Shown here piece by piece: positions 47,701 through 57,000 of a stretch of 64,000 nucleotides of DNA. The notes beneath the pieces were generated by a model. The model did not search any database. It saw nothing but the letters and a program-made list of their open reading frames with translations, and was not told the DNA's origin. The translations under genes were made by a program, and so were the position numbers. Origin of the DNA: Eutrigla gurnardus. Lineage: Eukaryota > Chordata > Actinopteri > Perciformes > Triglidae. Where the stretch lies: positions 55,001 to 119,000 of the forward strand of contig OY741276.1 of NCBI GenBank assembly GCA_963514095.1. The letters are read 5' to 3'. Numbering within the stretch: position 1 is the stretch's first letter; each line of letters starts with the position of its first letter.

Positions 47701-50700
47701 GGAGCCGGTTACTTCTCCCTGTTTTTGGAGCGACTCCCAGTCCCTTCTCCACCTGTGAAAATCACGCTTGTAGCCAGAGAATCTCGGGAGAGCTGTGGGT
47801 TTCAGCTTAATGGTTGGAGTAAAGTTGTGATTGCTGGCCGTGTTAGTTGTGTTTTCCGGTAGTCTTGCCGTTATGAAGTCAGCCTTTCTAGAGACCAGCC
47901 TGGTTTACTGGTGTTCCAGCTCTTTCAGCCGACCACGGAACTCTCGTTGGTCTTCCACCGGAACCCACTGCTGCCATTTGCAGTGCGCTTTCTTTGCGGA
48001 AACCACAAGTGTTTTCAGGTGAGTGAGCCTAAATTCATAGGCGTCAAGGTTGCTGTCGGTATGTACTCTTCCAACACGATCAGCTTCAGCTTCTGCTAGT
48101 TCTACAGCTGTGCGCAGTTCATCTCCAAACTTTGTCCAGAGTGCTTTTCCAAGTAGCTCTTCAACTTCCTTCAGCTTCTGATTACCTTCACTGATGGTCT
48201 TAGCTATGTCAGCGCTTTGCTGTTCGGTCAGCTTAACTGATCCTCCTTCATCCAGCTTTGCCTCCTCCAGCTTTTTTTTTATTTTTATTTTTTTTTTTTA
48301 TAATCACTCATTTGAAATGTAAATATAAATAGATCAATAAAGTCAAATAGAAATAACTTTAGCAGTATTCAGATCATTTCTCTCAATCTACAGATCAAAG
48401 AATAAACCCCATTTGTTTTCAAACAATTCGCAGTCAAACAATCATGTGGCATCAAACACCAAACAATTGTCCATGCTTAAACGCACGTTTTAACGTGCGC
48501 TACAAGCGGTTGCGCAACTTTACAATCCTTACGCTAACAAAGTCTTTCTCTTACCGGCCGTTTCTCCAGGCTTTTTATGGCTGTACCAGCGCTGCTTTTT
48601 CCACGTTTTCTAGCGCAGCTTTGCTGCTGCTGGACAAAACGCTGTCTGATTTGTTTGCAACTGGCGTTTCCTGAAAGAGTCTCTCTTCCCCTTTCTGTCC
48701 TTTCCGGTAAGGTGACGCAATGACGCGGATTTCCCAGGTAACGCTCTGAGGAGGGATTCCCCCAGCTGTCAGTCGGCGCTGCATATTAACCCCTTCATAT
48801 CCAGCGGGGATTTTCCAAGTTGACTTCACAAGCACAGTTGTAGTTACAGAGGCAATAAGTCCTTGAATGTGAGTTAAACATGCTGAAAGCAGCTTTTAAT
48901 GTCTTAAACCATGAACAAACAGCATAATATTGAAGACTGTACATTTTGTCATACTTTAAGTACATACATTACACAACCAAATCAAATAATCTTAATTTGA
49001 GCATAAAGATTTTACATTACAGTAGAAAAGTCTCCAAAGTTTGATATTGAATAACAGGTTGTCTCTATGCTCACTATGAGACAATATGTGTGTATGATCA
49101 GAGATGGTGGATAGGAAGTATCAGAGATGTTTCAGATGAAGATGTACTGGTTCAGTTCATGCACCCACATGACCCTACCAAGAGTTTCTACTGGCCAAGA
49201 AGAGAAGATGTGCAATGTCCCACTGCAGCATAGAATTGCAAGATTTGACGTTCCCTCTCCAGAAACTGGGCGCATGTATGCCATCAAAAAAGATGAGCAC
49301 AACAGAGCAGAGATGTACATTAGACTATTTGTAAAGTGACTGCCAAATTAATGAATGTGACGAAGGAATTGGATCTAAAAGATGAAAAATGTGTGATCCC
49401 TCATAGTGAGCATAGGGACACACTGTTATTCAATATCAAACGTTGGAGAATTTTCTACTGTAATGTAAAATCTTTATGCTCAAATTAAGATTATTTGATT
49501 TGGTTGTGTAATGTATGTACTTAAAGTATGACAAAATGTACCCGTCTTCAATATTATGCTATGTTTGTTCATGGTTTAAGACATTAAAAGCTGCTCTCAC
49601 CATGTTTAACTCACATTCAAGGACTTATTGCCTCTGTAACTACAACTGTGCTACATTTTAATGTTTTCGTGAGGCTAAATTTATCAGTAGAATTTAGTCA
49701 CATGTAAGTCTTTGGTAAATGGTAAAAAACACAATTGAATTGCCCTGCTGTGATGTTTACAAGTAGGCTGTTAGGACATGCAGTACCAAAACCGGCCACA
49801 AAAACCCCACCAATATCAGGATTTTAAAAAAATCACTGCGACAAAATGAGGCAAAACACCCTCCTGATTTTTTAATATGATTTTAACAAGAATATGATCT
49901 TTAAAAAAAAGTAAGTTTGGAACTGATACGTGTTGTCAGTTTTTTGGAATATGACTCTGAATTTGGGCAAAGATGTGTTAACTTCCATTTTTGAGCCTTA
50001 ATATCTGTGAAACTAATAATCTAAGAGAAACCATATTTTGTAGAATGTTTAAGCTAACACCAGAGATAGAGGCAGAAGTGATAGAAGTCTTTTATCTGTA
50101 AAAATGGGAGCTCAGCCACTCTTCAAATGTACTACTTTATTTCAACAAGCCACATTTTAAGTACCTACCATACTAGGTTATCATTGAGCTACACCCCTGA
50201 TATTTCATGTCTGGAGGCTATTAGTAACATATATACACTGTAGAAATTTTGAAGGCCACAGGTGAGATAGTTTTCCAGATATTGCTGTTTAAAAATGGCT
50301 TTTCAGAGTATGATGCCAAAAACCGTCTAAACTACCCTTCATTCAATGATGTTTCGTGAGAAAACTGTTGACAGTAGAGACCTAATATTTTGGATTTGTC
50401 CTATTAACAAGTGTGTCTTTGTACTTGAATTTTTTCAGGACATTCTGAGATGGTCAGGTGGGAGGCATTTGATGAAATGACACGGAATGACCCTGATGGT
50501 GGTGATGTGATGATAGTGATGACGATGATGGTGGTAATGTGATGATGATGGTGGTGATGTGATGATGATGTAATGATGATGGTGATGACGATGATGGTGG
50601 TGATGTGATGATGATGGTGGTGATGTGATGATGATGTAATGATGATGGTGATGACGATGATGGTGGTGATGATGACGATGGTGGTGATGATGGTGGTGAT

Positions 50701-51629
50701 GTGATGATGATGGTGGTGATGTGACGATGATGGTGGTGGTGATGTGATGATGATGGTGGTGATGTGATGATGATGGTGGTGATGTGACGATGATGGTGGT
50801 GATGTGATGATGGTGATGGTGATGACGATGATGGTGGTGATGTGATGATGATGTAATGATGATGTAATGATGATGGTGATGACGATGATGGTGGTGATGA
50901 TGACGATGGTGGTGATGATGGTGGTGATGTGACGATGATGGTGGTGGTGATGTGACGATGATGGTGGTGGTGATGTGATGATGACGATGGTGGTGATGAT
51001 GATGGTGGTGATGTGATGATGACGATGGTGGTGATGATGATGGTGGTGGTGATGTGATGATGACGGTGGTGATGTGATGATGATGGTGGTGATGTGATGA
51101 TGATGGTGGTGATGTGATGATGGTGATGACGATGATGGTGGTGATGTGATGATGATGGTGGTGATGTGATGATGATGTAATGATGATGGTGATGATGATG
51201 ATGGTTGTGATGTGATGATGATGGTGGTGATGTGATGATGATGTAATGATGATGGTGATGACGATGATGGTGGTGATGTGATGATGATTGTGATGATGGT
51301 GATGATTACGATGATGGTGGTGATGTGATGATGATAATGATGGTGATGATGGTGATGATGTTGATGGTGGTGGCGATGATGATGGTGATGGTGGTGATGA
51401 TGATGGGGTCACCTGTTCTGTGTCTCCTTAGGTGCTGATCCTGGAGCAGGTAGATGGCAGGGGGGTGGAGCTTCGGTCGTATGTTTTACCAAATGAACCA
51501 ATAGATGAGAAGATTCCTCTGGAGCGTTTCCTGGTTCCCATAGAAACCATCGAGAGAGCGTCAGGACTTCATTTTGTCCCAAACATCATGAAGAGGACTA
51601 GCAGACTGCAGGCCATCACTGCCAGATGA
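37221..51629 (+). CDS. endog: Endonuclease G, mitochondrial
   Basis: Mitochondrial intermembrane-space DNA/RNA non-specific nuclease (beta-beta-alpha metal family), involved in mtDNA maintenance and apoptotic DNA fragmentation. Six coding exons: 37221-37385, 38921-39114, 39202-39343, 39557-39666, 39748-39829 and 51432-51629, all GT/AG with compatible phases, giving 296 residues (human 297). The N-terminus (MRRWCRTGATLVVGAGLGAS) is a basic-hydrophobic mitochondrial presequence. Exon 3 carries the catalytic DRGH motif, His about residue 141, as in human. ESYVTSYDPRTR and NVAPQ..NPHLNRNMWNNLEK follow the family order, and the C-terminus is IERASGLHFVPNI. The last intron is 11.6 kb and filled by a minisatellite, an inverted-repeat element and a BEL/Pao retrotransposon. 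The frame is intact. Confidence 0.96.
37497..37571. repeat. (GT)n microsatellite
   Basis: GT run of about 75 bp in endog intron 1. Confidence 0.97.
37798..38870. repeat. AGTAGTAATATTAAC minisatellite
   Basis: About 1.07 kb of 12- and 15-bp units (AGTAGTAATATTAAC, AGTAATATTAAC, AGTAGTATTAAC, AGAAGTAATATTAAC) filling endog intron 1 and ending 50 bp before exon 2. All unit lengths are multiples of 3, which explains the long spurious frames on both strands. Confidence 0.97.
39346..39473. repeat. GGTACACACACA microsatellite
   Basis: CA-rich run with repeated GGTACACACACA units directly after the endog exon 3 donor (CAG|GTAGACACAC). Some units recreate a CAG|GTACAC donor-like sequence. Confidence 0.9.
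39832..40488. repeat. GATGATGGTGGTGAT minisatellite (left part)
   Basis: GATGATGGTGGTGATGTGAT and GATGACGATGGTGG units start at the endog exon 5 donor (AAG|GTGAGGATGATG). The array is interrupted by the element at 40489-50493 and resumes at 50494-51405. Confidence 0.95.
41315..48830 (-). mobile_element. BEL/Pao LTR retrotransposon with truncated 5' LTR
   Basis: The element runs TG...CA and is flanked by the 5-bp duplication AGCAC (41310-41314 and 48831-48835), cutting the left arm of the host element. In the minus (coding) sense the 3' LTR is 41315-42317 (about 1,003 bp), preceded by the purine tract GTGGGAGG. The 5' LTR is 48272-48830 and only about 559 bp: it ends at an A-rich tract where the 3' LTR continues another 440 bp, so the rest of the LTR, the primer-binding site and the gag start are missing. 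A gag-pol frame fills the interior. The two LTR copies look nearly identical, implying a young insertion later damaged, or a misassembly at the homopolymer. Confidence 0.9.
42388..48271 (-). pseudogene. BEL/Pao gag-pol polyprotein, 5'-truncated, one in-frame stop
   Basis: The minus-strand frame is open from 48271 to 42388 except for one TAA at 47905-47907. The 1,768-codon uninterrupted part contains zinc-knuckle-like CVVCGDAKH and C..C..H..C sites, an aspartic (A17-like) protease with LIDLASDTNY, an RT with the YVDD catalytic box (SYVDDILTS), RNase H, an H2C2 zinc site (HEENHDGVAG...NCMFCRK), and an integrase core (TTVDLFGPY, WSDPGTNFIG, SPHRNGAAEA) followed by a DUF5641-like tail (VAVGDIVWMAD). 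The gag start is missing, with the 5' LTR part. The pol region looks intact, but the stop and truncation make this copy non-autonomous as assembled. Confidence 0.88.
49090..49339 (+). pseudogene. Gene relic in the core of the long-TIR element
   Basis: The plus-strand frame from about 49090 reads VYDQRWWIGSIRDVS then VQFMHPHDPTKSFYWPRRED. After a +1/-1 shift near 49200 it continues CNVPLQHRIARFDVPSPETG to a stop at 49339. The pattern (YD..WW.G...FMHP...SF.WP..ED.C.VP) resembles a C-terminal module I recall from uncharacterised, probably transposon-associated animal proteins; I cannot name the family. The frameshift makes it a relic. Confidence 0.45.
50494..51410. repeat. GATGATGGTGGTGAT minisatellite (right part)
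   Basis: Continuation of the 39832-40488 array on the other side of the inserted element, with the same GATGATGGTGGTGATGTGAT units plus GATGATGTAAT variants. It ends about 20 bp before the endog exon 6 acceptor (CTCCTTAG). Confidence 0.95.
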
Positions 51630-52131
51630 ACTAATCTACCCACAATGCTTTCTGGGTAGATTTGTGTTCAACCTGCTCTGATATCACGCACACCTGCGTC
51701 AACGACAACAATGATCTCACATTCCCACAGATATCCGTCGACAAATATAAATCAGTCAGAACATGTTTTTTTGATATACATTTGAACATGGTGGGGCGCT
51801 ATTCAACTTGTCTTAAGTAGTCTGAACTACACTACCCACAATGCATACGACACGAGATTCCCATACCAACTAGTACGTAGGTTTCTGAAAGTGAAGCTCC
51901 ACGACGTCGCTGCCCCCTGCTGGACAAGACGGGAAAGGCGTCATGTTACCTCCAAGTTTGTATGAATCTTTATGTCTGCAGAAGAAATATTTGATATTTC
52001 AGAGATACTTTCTGATTAAAGATGATAAAGGATTTGGTCAATGTTGGTCTTATGTGTTTCCCGGTCCCAGATAACCGTCTGTGTTGTTATTTTCACATTA
52101 ATGGAGATTTAATAAAGAACCAATAATTATT
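51630..52131 (+). other. endog 3' UTR
   Basis: AATAAA at 52111-52116 is a plausible endog polyadenylation signal about 480 nt after the stop. No other feature seen. Confidence 0.5.
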
Positions 52132-53034
52132 GGGCTGCATGGTGGTGTAGTGGGTACCACTGTCGCCTCACAGCGAGAGGATCCCAGGTTCGATTCCCGG
52201 GTTCCTTCTGTGTGGAGTTTGCATGTTCTCCCCGTGTAAGCGTGGGTTCTCTCCGGGTTCTCCAGCTTCCTGCCACAGTCCAAAGACATGCAGGATGGAC
52301 CTGTCTGTCTCTACATGTCTCCCTGTGATAGACTGGTTACCTGTCTGTCTCTACATGTCTCCCTGTGATAGACTGGTTACCTGTCTGTCTCTACATGTCT
52401 CCCTGTGATAGACTGGTTACCTGTCTGTCTCTACATCTCTCCCTGTGATAGACTGGTTACCTGTCTGTCTCTACATGTCTCCCTGTGATAGACTGGTTAC
52501 CTGTCTGTCTCTACATGTCTCCCTGTGATAGACTGGTTACCTGTCTGTCTCTACATGTTTCCCTGTGATAGACTGGTTACCTGTCTGTCTCTACATGTCG
52601 GCCCTGTGATAGACTGGTTACCTGTCTGTCTCTACATGTCAGCCCTGTGATAGACTGGTTACCTGTCTGTCTCTACATGTTACCCTGTGATAGACTGGTT
52701 ACCTGTCTGTCTCTACATGTCGGCCCTGTGATAGACTGGTTACCTGTCTGTCTCTACATGTCTCCCTGTGATAGACTGGTTACCTGTCTGTCTCTACATG
52801 TCTCCCTGTGATAGACTGGTTACCTGTCTGTCTCTACATGTCTCCCTGTGATAGACTGGTTACCTGTCTGTCTCTACATGTTTCCCTGTGATAGACTGGT
52901 TACCTGTCTGTCTCTACATGTCGGCCCTGTGATGGACTGGTTACCTGTCCAGGTGTACCCTGCCTTCGCCCAATGACAGCTGGGATCGGCTCCAGCCCCC
53001 GCGACCCTGAATACAGGATAAGCGGTAGACAATG
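52132..53034 (+). mobile_element. SINE with an internally amplified 40-bp minisatellite
   Basis: Head (GGGCTGCATGGTGGTGTAGT, B-box GGTTCGATTCCCGG), body and tail (CAGGATAAGCGGTAGACAAT) match the 22420-22797 SINE. The stretch CTGTCTGTCTCTACATGTCT plus CCCTGTGATAGACTGGTTAC, present once in the other copies, is here repeated about 16 times (52301-52945), enlarging the SINE from about 380 to 900 bp. Confidence 0.92.
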
Positions 53035-54037
53035 ACGGAACCAATAATTATTCATAATCACTGCTTTATATATTCCATTGCCATTATCTGGTCCCAAATC
53101 TGATCAAACCTGTGGAAAATGTTTTACCTTCATTGTTTTACGTAATAATCACATTATTATCCTTCATCAACCCTTAAATGAAACTTCATGAAGTCTGAAC
53201 AGAAACCTCTTTCCTTTTATTGATCAATGTATCTGTGAAAGATGCAACATAAGAACAACATGAGGCTGAGCTGGTGACTAGCAGCTAGCAGTGCTAACAG
53301 AGCTGACAGGGTTTAACCGAGGGGAACCAGGGGGCAGTATGAGAGCATGAGAACTAAATGGTATGCGGCCAGCTGGCTCAGTGAAGCAAAGCAACGCACA
53401 CAGAGGGACAACAAAAGCATCTCTTTAAATGTTAAATGAATGACACACACACACGGTATTCATCCTGGAAACCAGCAGGAGCCAACAACGCACTTCTTGT
53501 GTGCTGGAAAATAAACAGACATATCTCATTCCAGAACACATCTCTGTGGACGACGTCATCTCACTGCTTCTACATCCTCTTACCCAGAAGACATCACTGC
53601 AGTATGACGCAGGACTCATGACACTAGTGCTGTGAACCAACCAATCAAATGTAGATAGATATGTATATATGTAGATATGTAGATATGTAGATAGATAGAT
53701 AGCAGAGACGTCTTCCACTGACTGACAGACAGACACCGAGTCCCAACCAGAGGTCCTCAGCGTGTCCCTGGTCTGTACTCAGCGTGTCCCTGGTCTGTCC
53801 TCGGTCTGTCCTCAGCGTGTCCTCGGTCTGTACTCAACGTGTCCCCGGTCTGTCCTCAGCGTGTCCCCGGTCTGTACTCAACGTGTCCTTGTTCTGTCCA
53901 CGGCGTGTCCCTGGTCTGTCCTCAACGTGTCCCTGGTCTGTCCTCAACGTGTCCCTGGTCTGTCCTCAACGTGTCCTCAGCGTGTCCTCGGTCTGTCCTC
54001 AGCGTGTTTAATCTGACAGGAAGACACAGATCAGTCT
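53035..54037. other. endog-ttf1 intergenic / ttf1 3' region
   Basis: Convergent 3' ends of endog (plus) and ttf1 (minus). Contains TTTATT at 53216-53221 (a minus-strand AATAAA that could serve ttf1), a GATA-type microsatellite (53655-53702) and a ~21-bp minisatellite of CTCAGCGTGTCCCTGGTCTG units (53756-54008) directly beyond the ttf1 stop. Confidence 0.6.
53756..54008. repeat. ~21-bp minisatellite in ttf1 3' UTR
   Basis: About 12 copies of CAGCGTGTCC(C/T)(T/C)GGTCTGTCCT with CAACGTGTCC variants. It begins about 30 nt 3' of the ttf1 stop, so it is probably transcribed in the 3' UTR. Confidence 0.92.
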
Positions 54038-57000
54038 TTACACACGTCTGTGTGCTGATTGGCTGGTGGTCAGCTGACTGTTGTCCAGCTCCATCAGGTC
54101 GTCATCTTCATCCGACAGAATATCAGACAGCAGGTATCTGTCTGGCCCCAGGCCCTCCCTCTGGATCCGGTCTCTACTGCTCGTCCTCAGTTTCTCCTTC
54201 AGGACTGGAGACACCTTGAGCTGCAGGAAGTCGATGATCTCTGTGACAACAGGAAGTGACATCCCAGGTCACATGAGTCTGGATTAAGCCAGGGTTAACG
54301 TTAATGTTCTAGGAATCTATAATGTGTGACACTGAAGTACTGCAGTAATACAGAATATGACAGTATGATAAAGTACTACAATACTGACTGATAAAGTACT
54401 GCAGTACTGACCTCCGTAGGATAAGTTGGTCCAGTTGGGAACTCTGGAGACTTTCAGTGAGTAGAAAGTCTTCTGAACACACATCGGAGTCACGTTACTG
54501 AAATACAAAAAACACGTTAGTACTACAGTAATACTACATCAACACCAGCGTTTATGCTACTACTCTTAGTACTACATAAACATGAGGAATAATTCATGTA
54601 TAAAGTATTTACTGATTTTTCGTTGTAAAATGAGTTGAGAACAAAATGACTTGAGTGGTCGAAAAGACTAGAAAAGAGGCATAGAAATTCAGGTCCATAT
54701 ACCACAGAACCAGTGTGACAATCGCACCGAGGATTTCATCCTGGTACCCAACAACAGTCTGGGTACCGTTGGCTATGACATGGGGGTCTCTGAGACCCTC
54801 CAAGAATCTATTCATCTGTGAAGAGAACAGGGCTCCTGGTGGACCTGCCAATTCTGGTGTTCTCTGGCGAATTGGAGCTGCACTGTGCTGGGCTGGGAGG
54901 CCAGGTCCCACTTGAGGATGTCAAGCCCTCATGCTACCCTGATGGAGTCTGTTTCTGAAAATTAAGTCAGAACTGTACAGGTGCATTCAGCGCATTCCAG
55001 ACAGTAAACACCTGTCTACGACCTGGTCACCACCTGACTAACACCTGGTCACCTCCTGCCTACCAACTGCCTACCACCTGGTCAACACCTCACTAACACC
55101 TGGTCACCTCCTGCCTACCACCTGGTCCCCTCCTGCCCACCACCTGGTCACCACCTGCCTACCACCTGGTACCTCCTGCCCACCACCTGGTCACCACCTG
55201 CCTACCACCTGGTACCTCCTGCCTACCACCTGGTCACCTCCTGCCTACCACCTGGTCACCACCTGCCTACCACCTGGTACCTCCTGCCCACCACCTGGTC
55301 ACCACCTGCCTACCACCTGGTACCTCCTGCCTACCACCTGGTCACCTCCTGCCTACCACCTGGTCACCACTTGCCTACCACCTGGTCACCACTTGCCTAC
55401 CACCTGGTCACCACTTGCCTACCACCTGGTCACCACTTGCCTACCACCTGGTCACCTCCTGCCCACCACCTGCCTACCACCTGATACCTCCTGCCCACCA
55501 CCTGGCCACCACCTGCCTACCACCTGGTCACCTCCTGCCTACCACCTGGTCACCTCCTGCCCACCACCTGGTCACCACCTGCCTACCACCTGGTACCTCC
55601 TGCCCACCACCTGGTCACCACCTGCCTACCACCTGGTACCTCCTGCCTACCACCTGGTCACCTCCTGGTCACCACCTGCCTACCACCTGGTACCTCCTGC
55701 CTACCACCTGGTCACCACTTGCCTACCACCTGGTCACCTCCTGCCTACCACCTGGTCACCACCTGACTAACACCTGGTCACCTCCTGCCTACCACCTGGT
55801 CATCACCTGCCTACCACCTGGTACCTCCTGCCTACCACCTGGTCACCACTTGCCTACCACCTGGTCACCTCCTGCCTAATTTATTGAAAACTGCTTCAAA
55901 CTGTCAAGTATTTAACACCACTGTGCTTTAAGATCTTTTTGCACAAAATTTAAATTGCAGTACCAGCTGCCAACAGACCTATAGCCATCCAGTATAAAAA
56001 CAAAGAATACTGTGCTTCTAAATATGGTCATAAATAACAATAGTCAACTATTTTACATTAAAAAAAGAACAGCAGTGGCCTATAGCCAGGTTTGACGTGC
56101 TTCCTCCTTTGGTCTGAAAACTTCTGAGGCACTTTTTGCATGTCGGCTTGTTTGAATCAAGAATTGCTCCGGATTCATCCGCCTCGAATGCAAAATATTT
56201 CCACACGCGACTCTTCGCACCTGTCTTGTCGACGAGCCGACGTGTTGTGCTTTCGCTCCCACCTGCTGAAGCCATTTTTTTCGAAGACGGCAAGTTTTCT
56301 TCTTCAGCGCTGCTTACTGCTCTGTGCTGCTCACACGCGTATACTGCCCCCGTCAGTTCCGCCAAGAATCGACACGGCTCGCCGAATGAAAAGTTGTATA
56401 TTCGGTTCTGACGTTACCAGAAAAAAGCAAGTATCGAATTATTTTTTTCGTGTCGGCATCAAATTGGTACCGAAGTATCGGTTCTTGTGACAACCCTACT
56501 CCTGCCTACCACCTGGTCACCTAATACCTGGTCCACCTTCCACCTACATTCTGGTCCGCCTACAACGTGATGACCACCTAGTTATCCGACTCTTTATCAC
56601 TAACGTCTAACAACAGGTGTGACAGTTTGACCTTTGACCTCACCCAATAGTCTGAGCCACTTCATCCCAGTCGATGTCTGCCGAGTCATCCACACCCATG
56701 TTGTAGAGCCTGAAACACACAGTAAGTAAAGTAGAATGTATTTATATAGTGTGTTTCCTGCTTAACAAGGCATAATAATAATAATCATGGATTGGATTTG
56801 TATGGTGCTTTTCTAGACACTCAAAGCGCTCTGACAGGGTTTCATTCACACACAGTCATACCGGTGGTGGTAAACTACCATAGTAGCCAAAGCTGCCCTG
56901 GGGCAGACTGACGGAAGCGTGGCTGCCATTCTGCGCCTACGGCCCCTCCGACCACCACCTCAAACATACAGCAGTCATATACATTCACACGAGGTAAGCT

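Larger units (their letters stand above)
40489..50493. mobile_element. Long-TIR DNA element, split by a BEL retrotransposon
   Basis: The ends are GGGTCATTCCGTGTC (40489) and its complement GACACGGAATGACCC (50493). Inverted arms of about 1.1 kb pair 40489-41314 plus 48836-49095 with 49390-50493. Between the arms is a core of about 300 bp with a decayed gene frame (49090-49339). The BEL/Pao element (41315-48830) lies in the left arm, so the host element alone is about 2.48 kb. It is inserted into the endog intron 5 minisatellite. The superfamily is not identified. Confidence 0.8.
54498..56643. other. ttf1 intron 8 contents
   Basis: From left to right: unrecognised sequence with a minus-strand frame (54609-54911) that may be an old element, a 22-bp minisatellite (55015-55877), a hAT-like BED-finger element (55878-56497), and a short remnant of the same minisatellite (56498-56530). 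Confidence 0.6.

Noticed and set aside
40170..51412. HHHHITT frames on the minus strand
   Set aside because: Antisense of the endog intron 5 minisatellite.
54609..54911. Minus-strand frame FLEGLRDPHVIANGTQ...
   Set aside because: Reads like a fragment of a dispersed repeat, but I could not identify a family or boundaries, so no gene is called.
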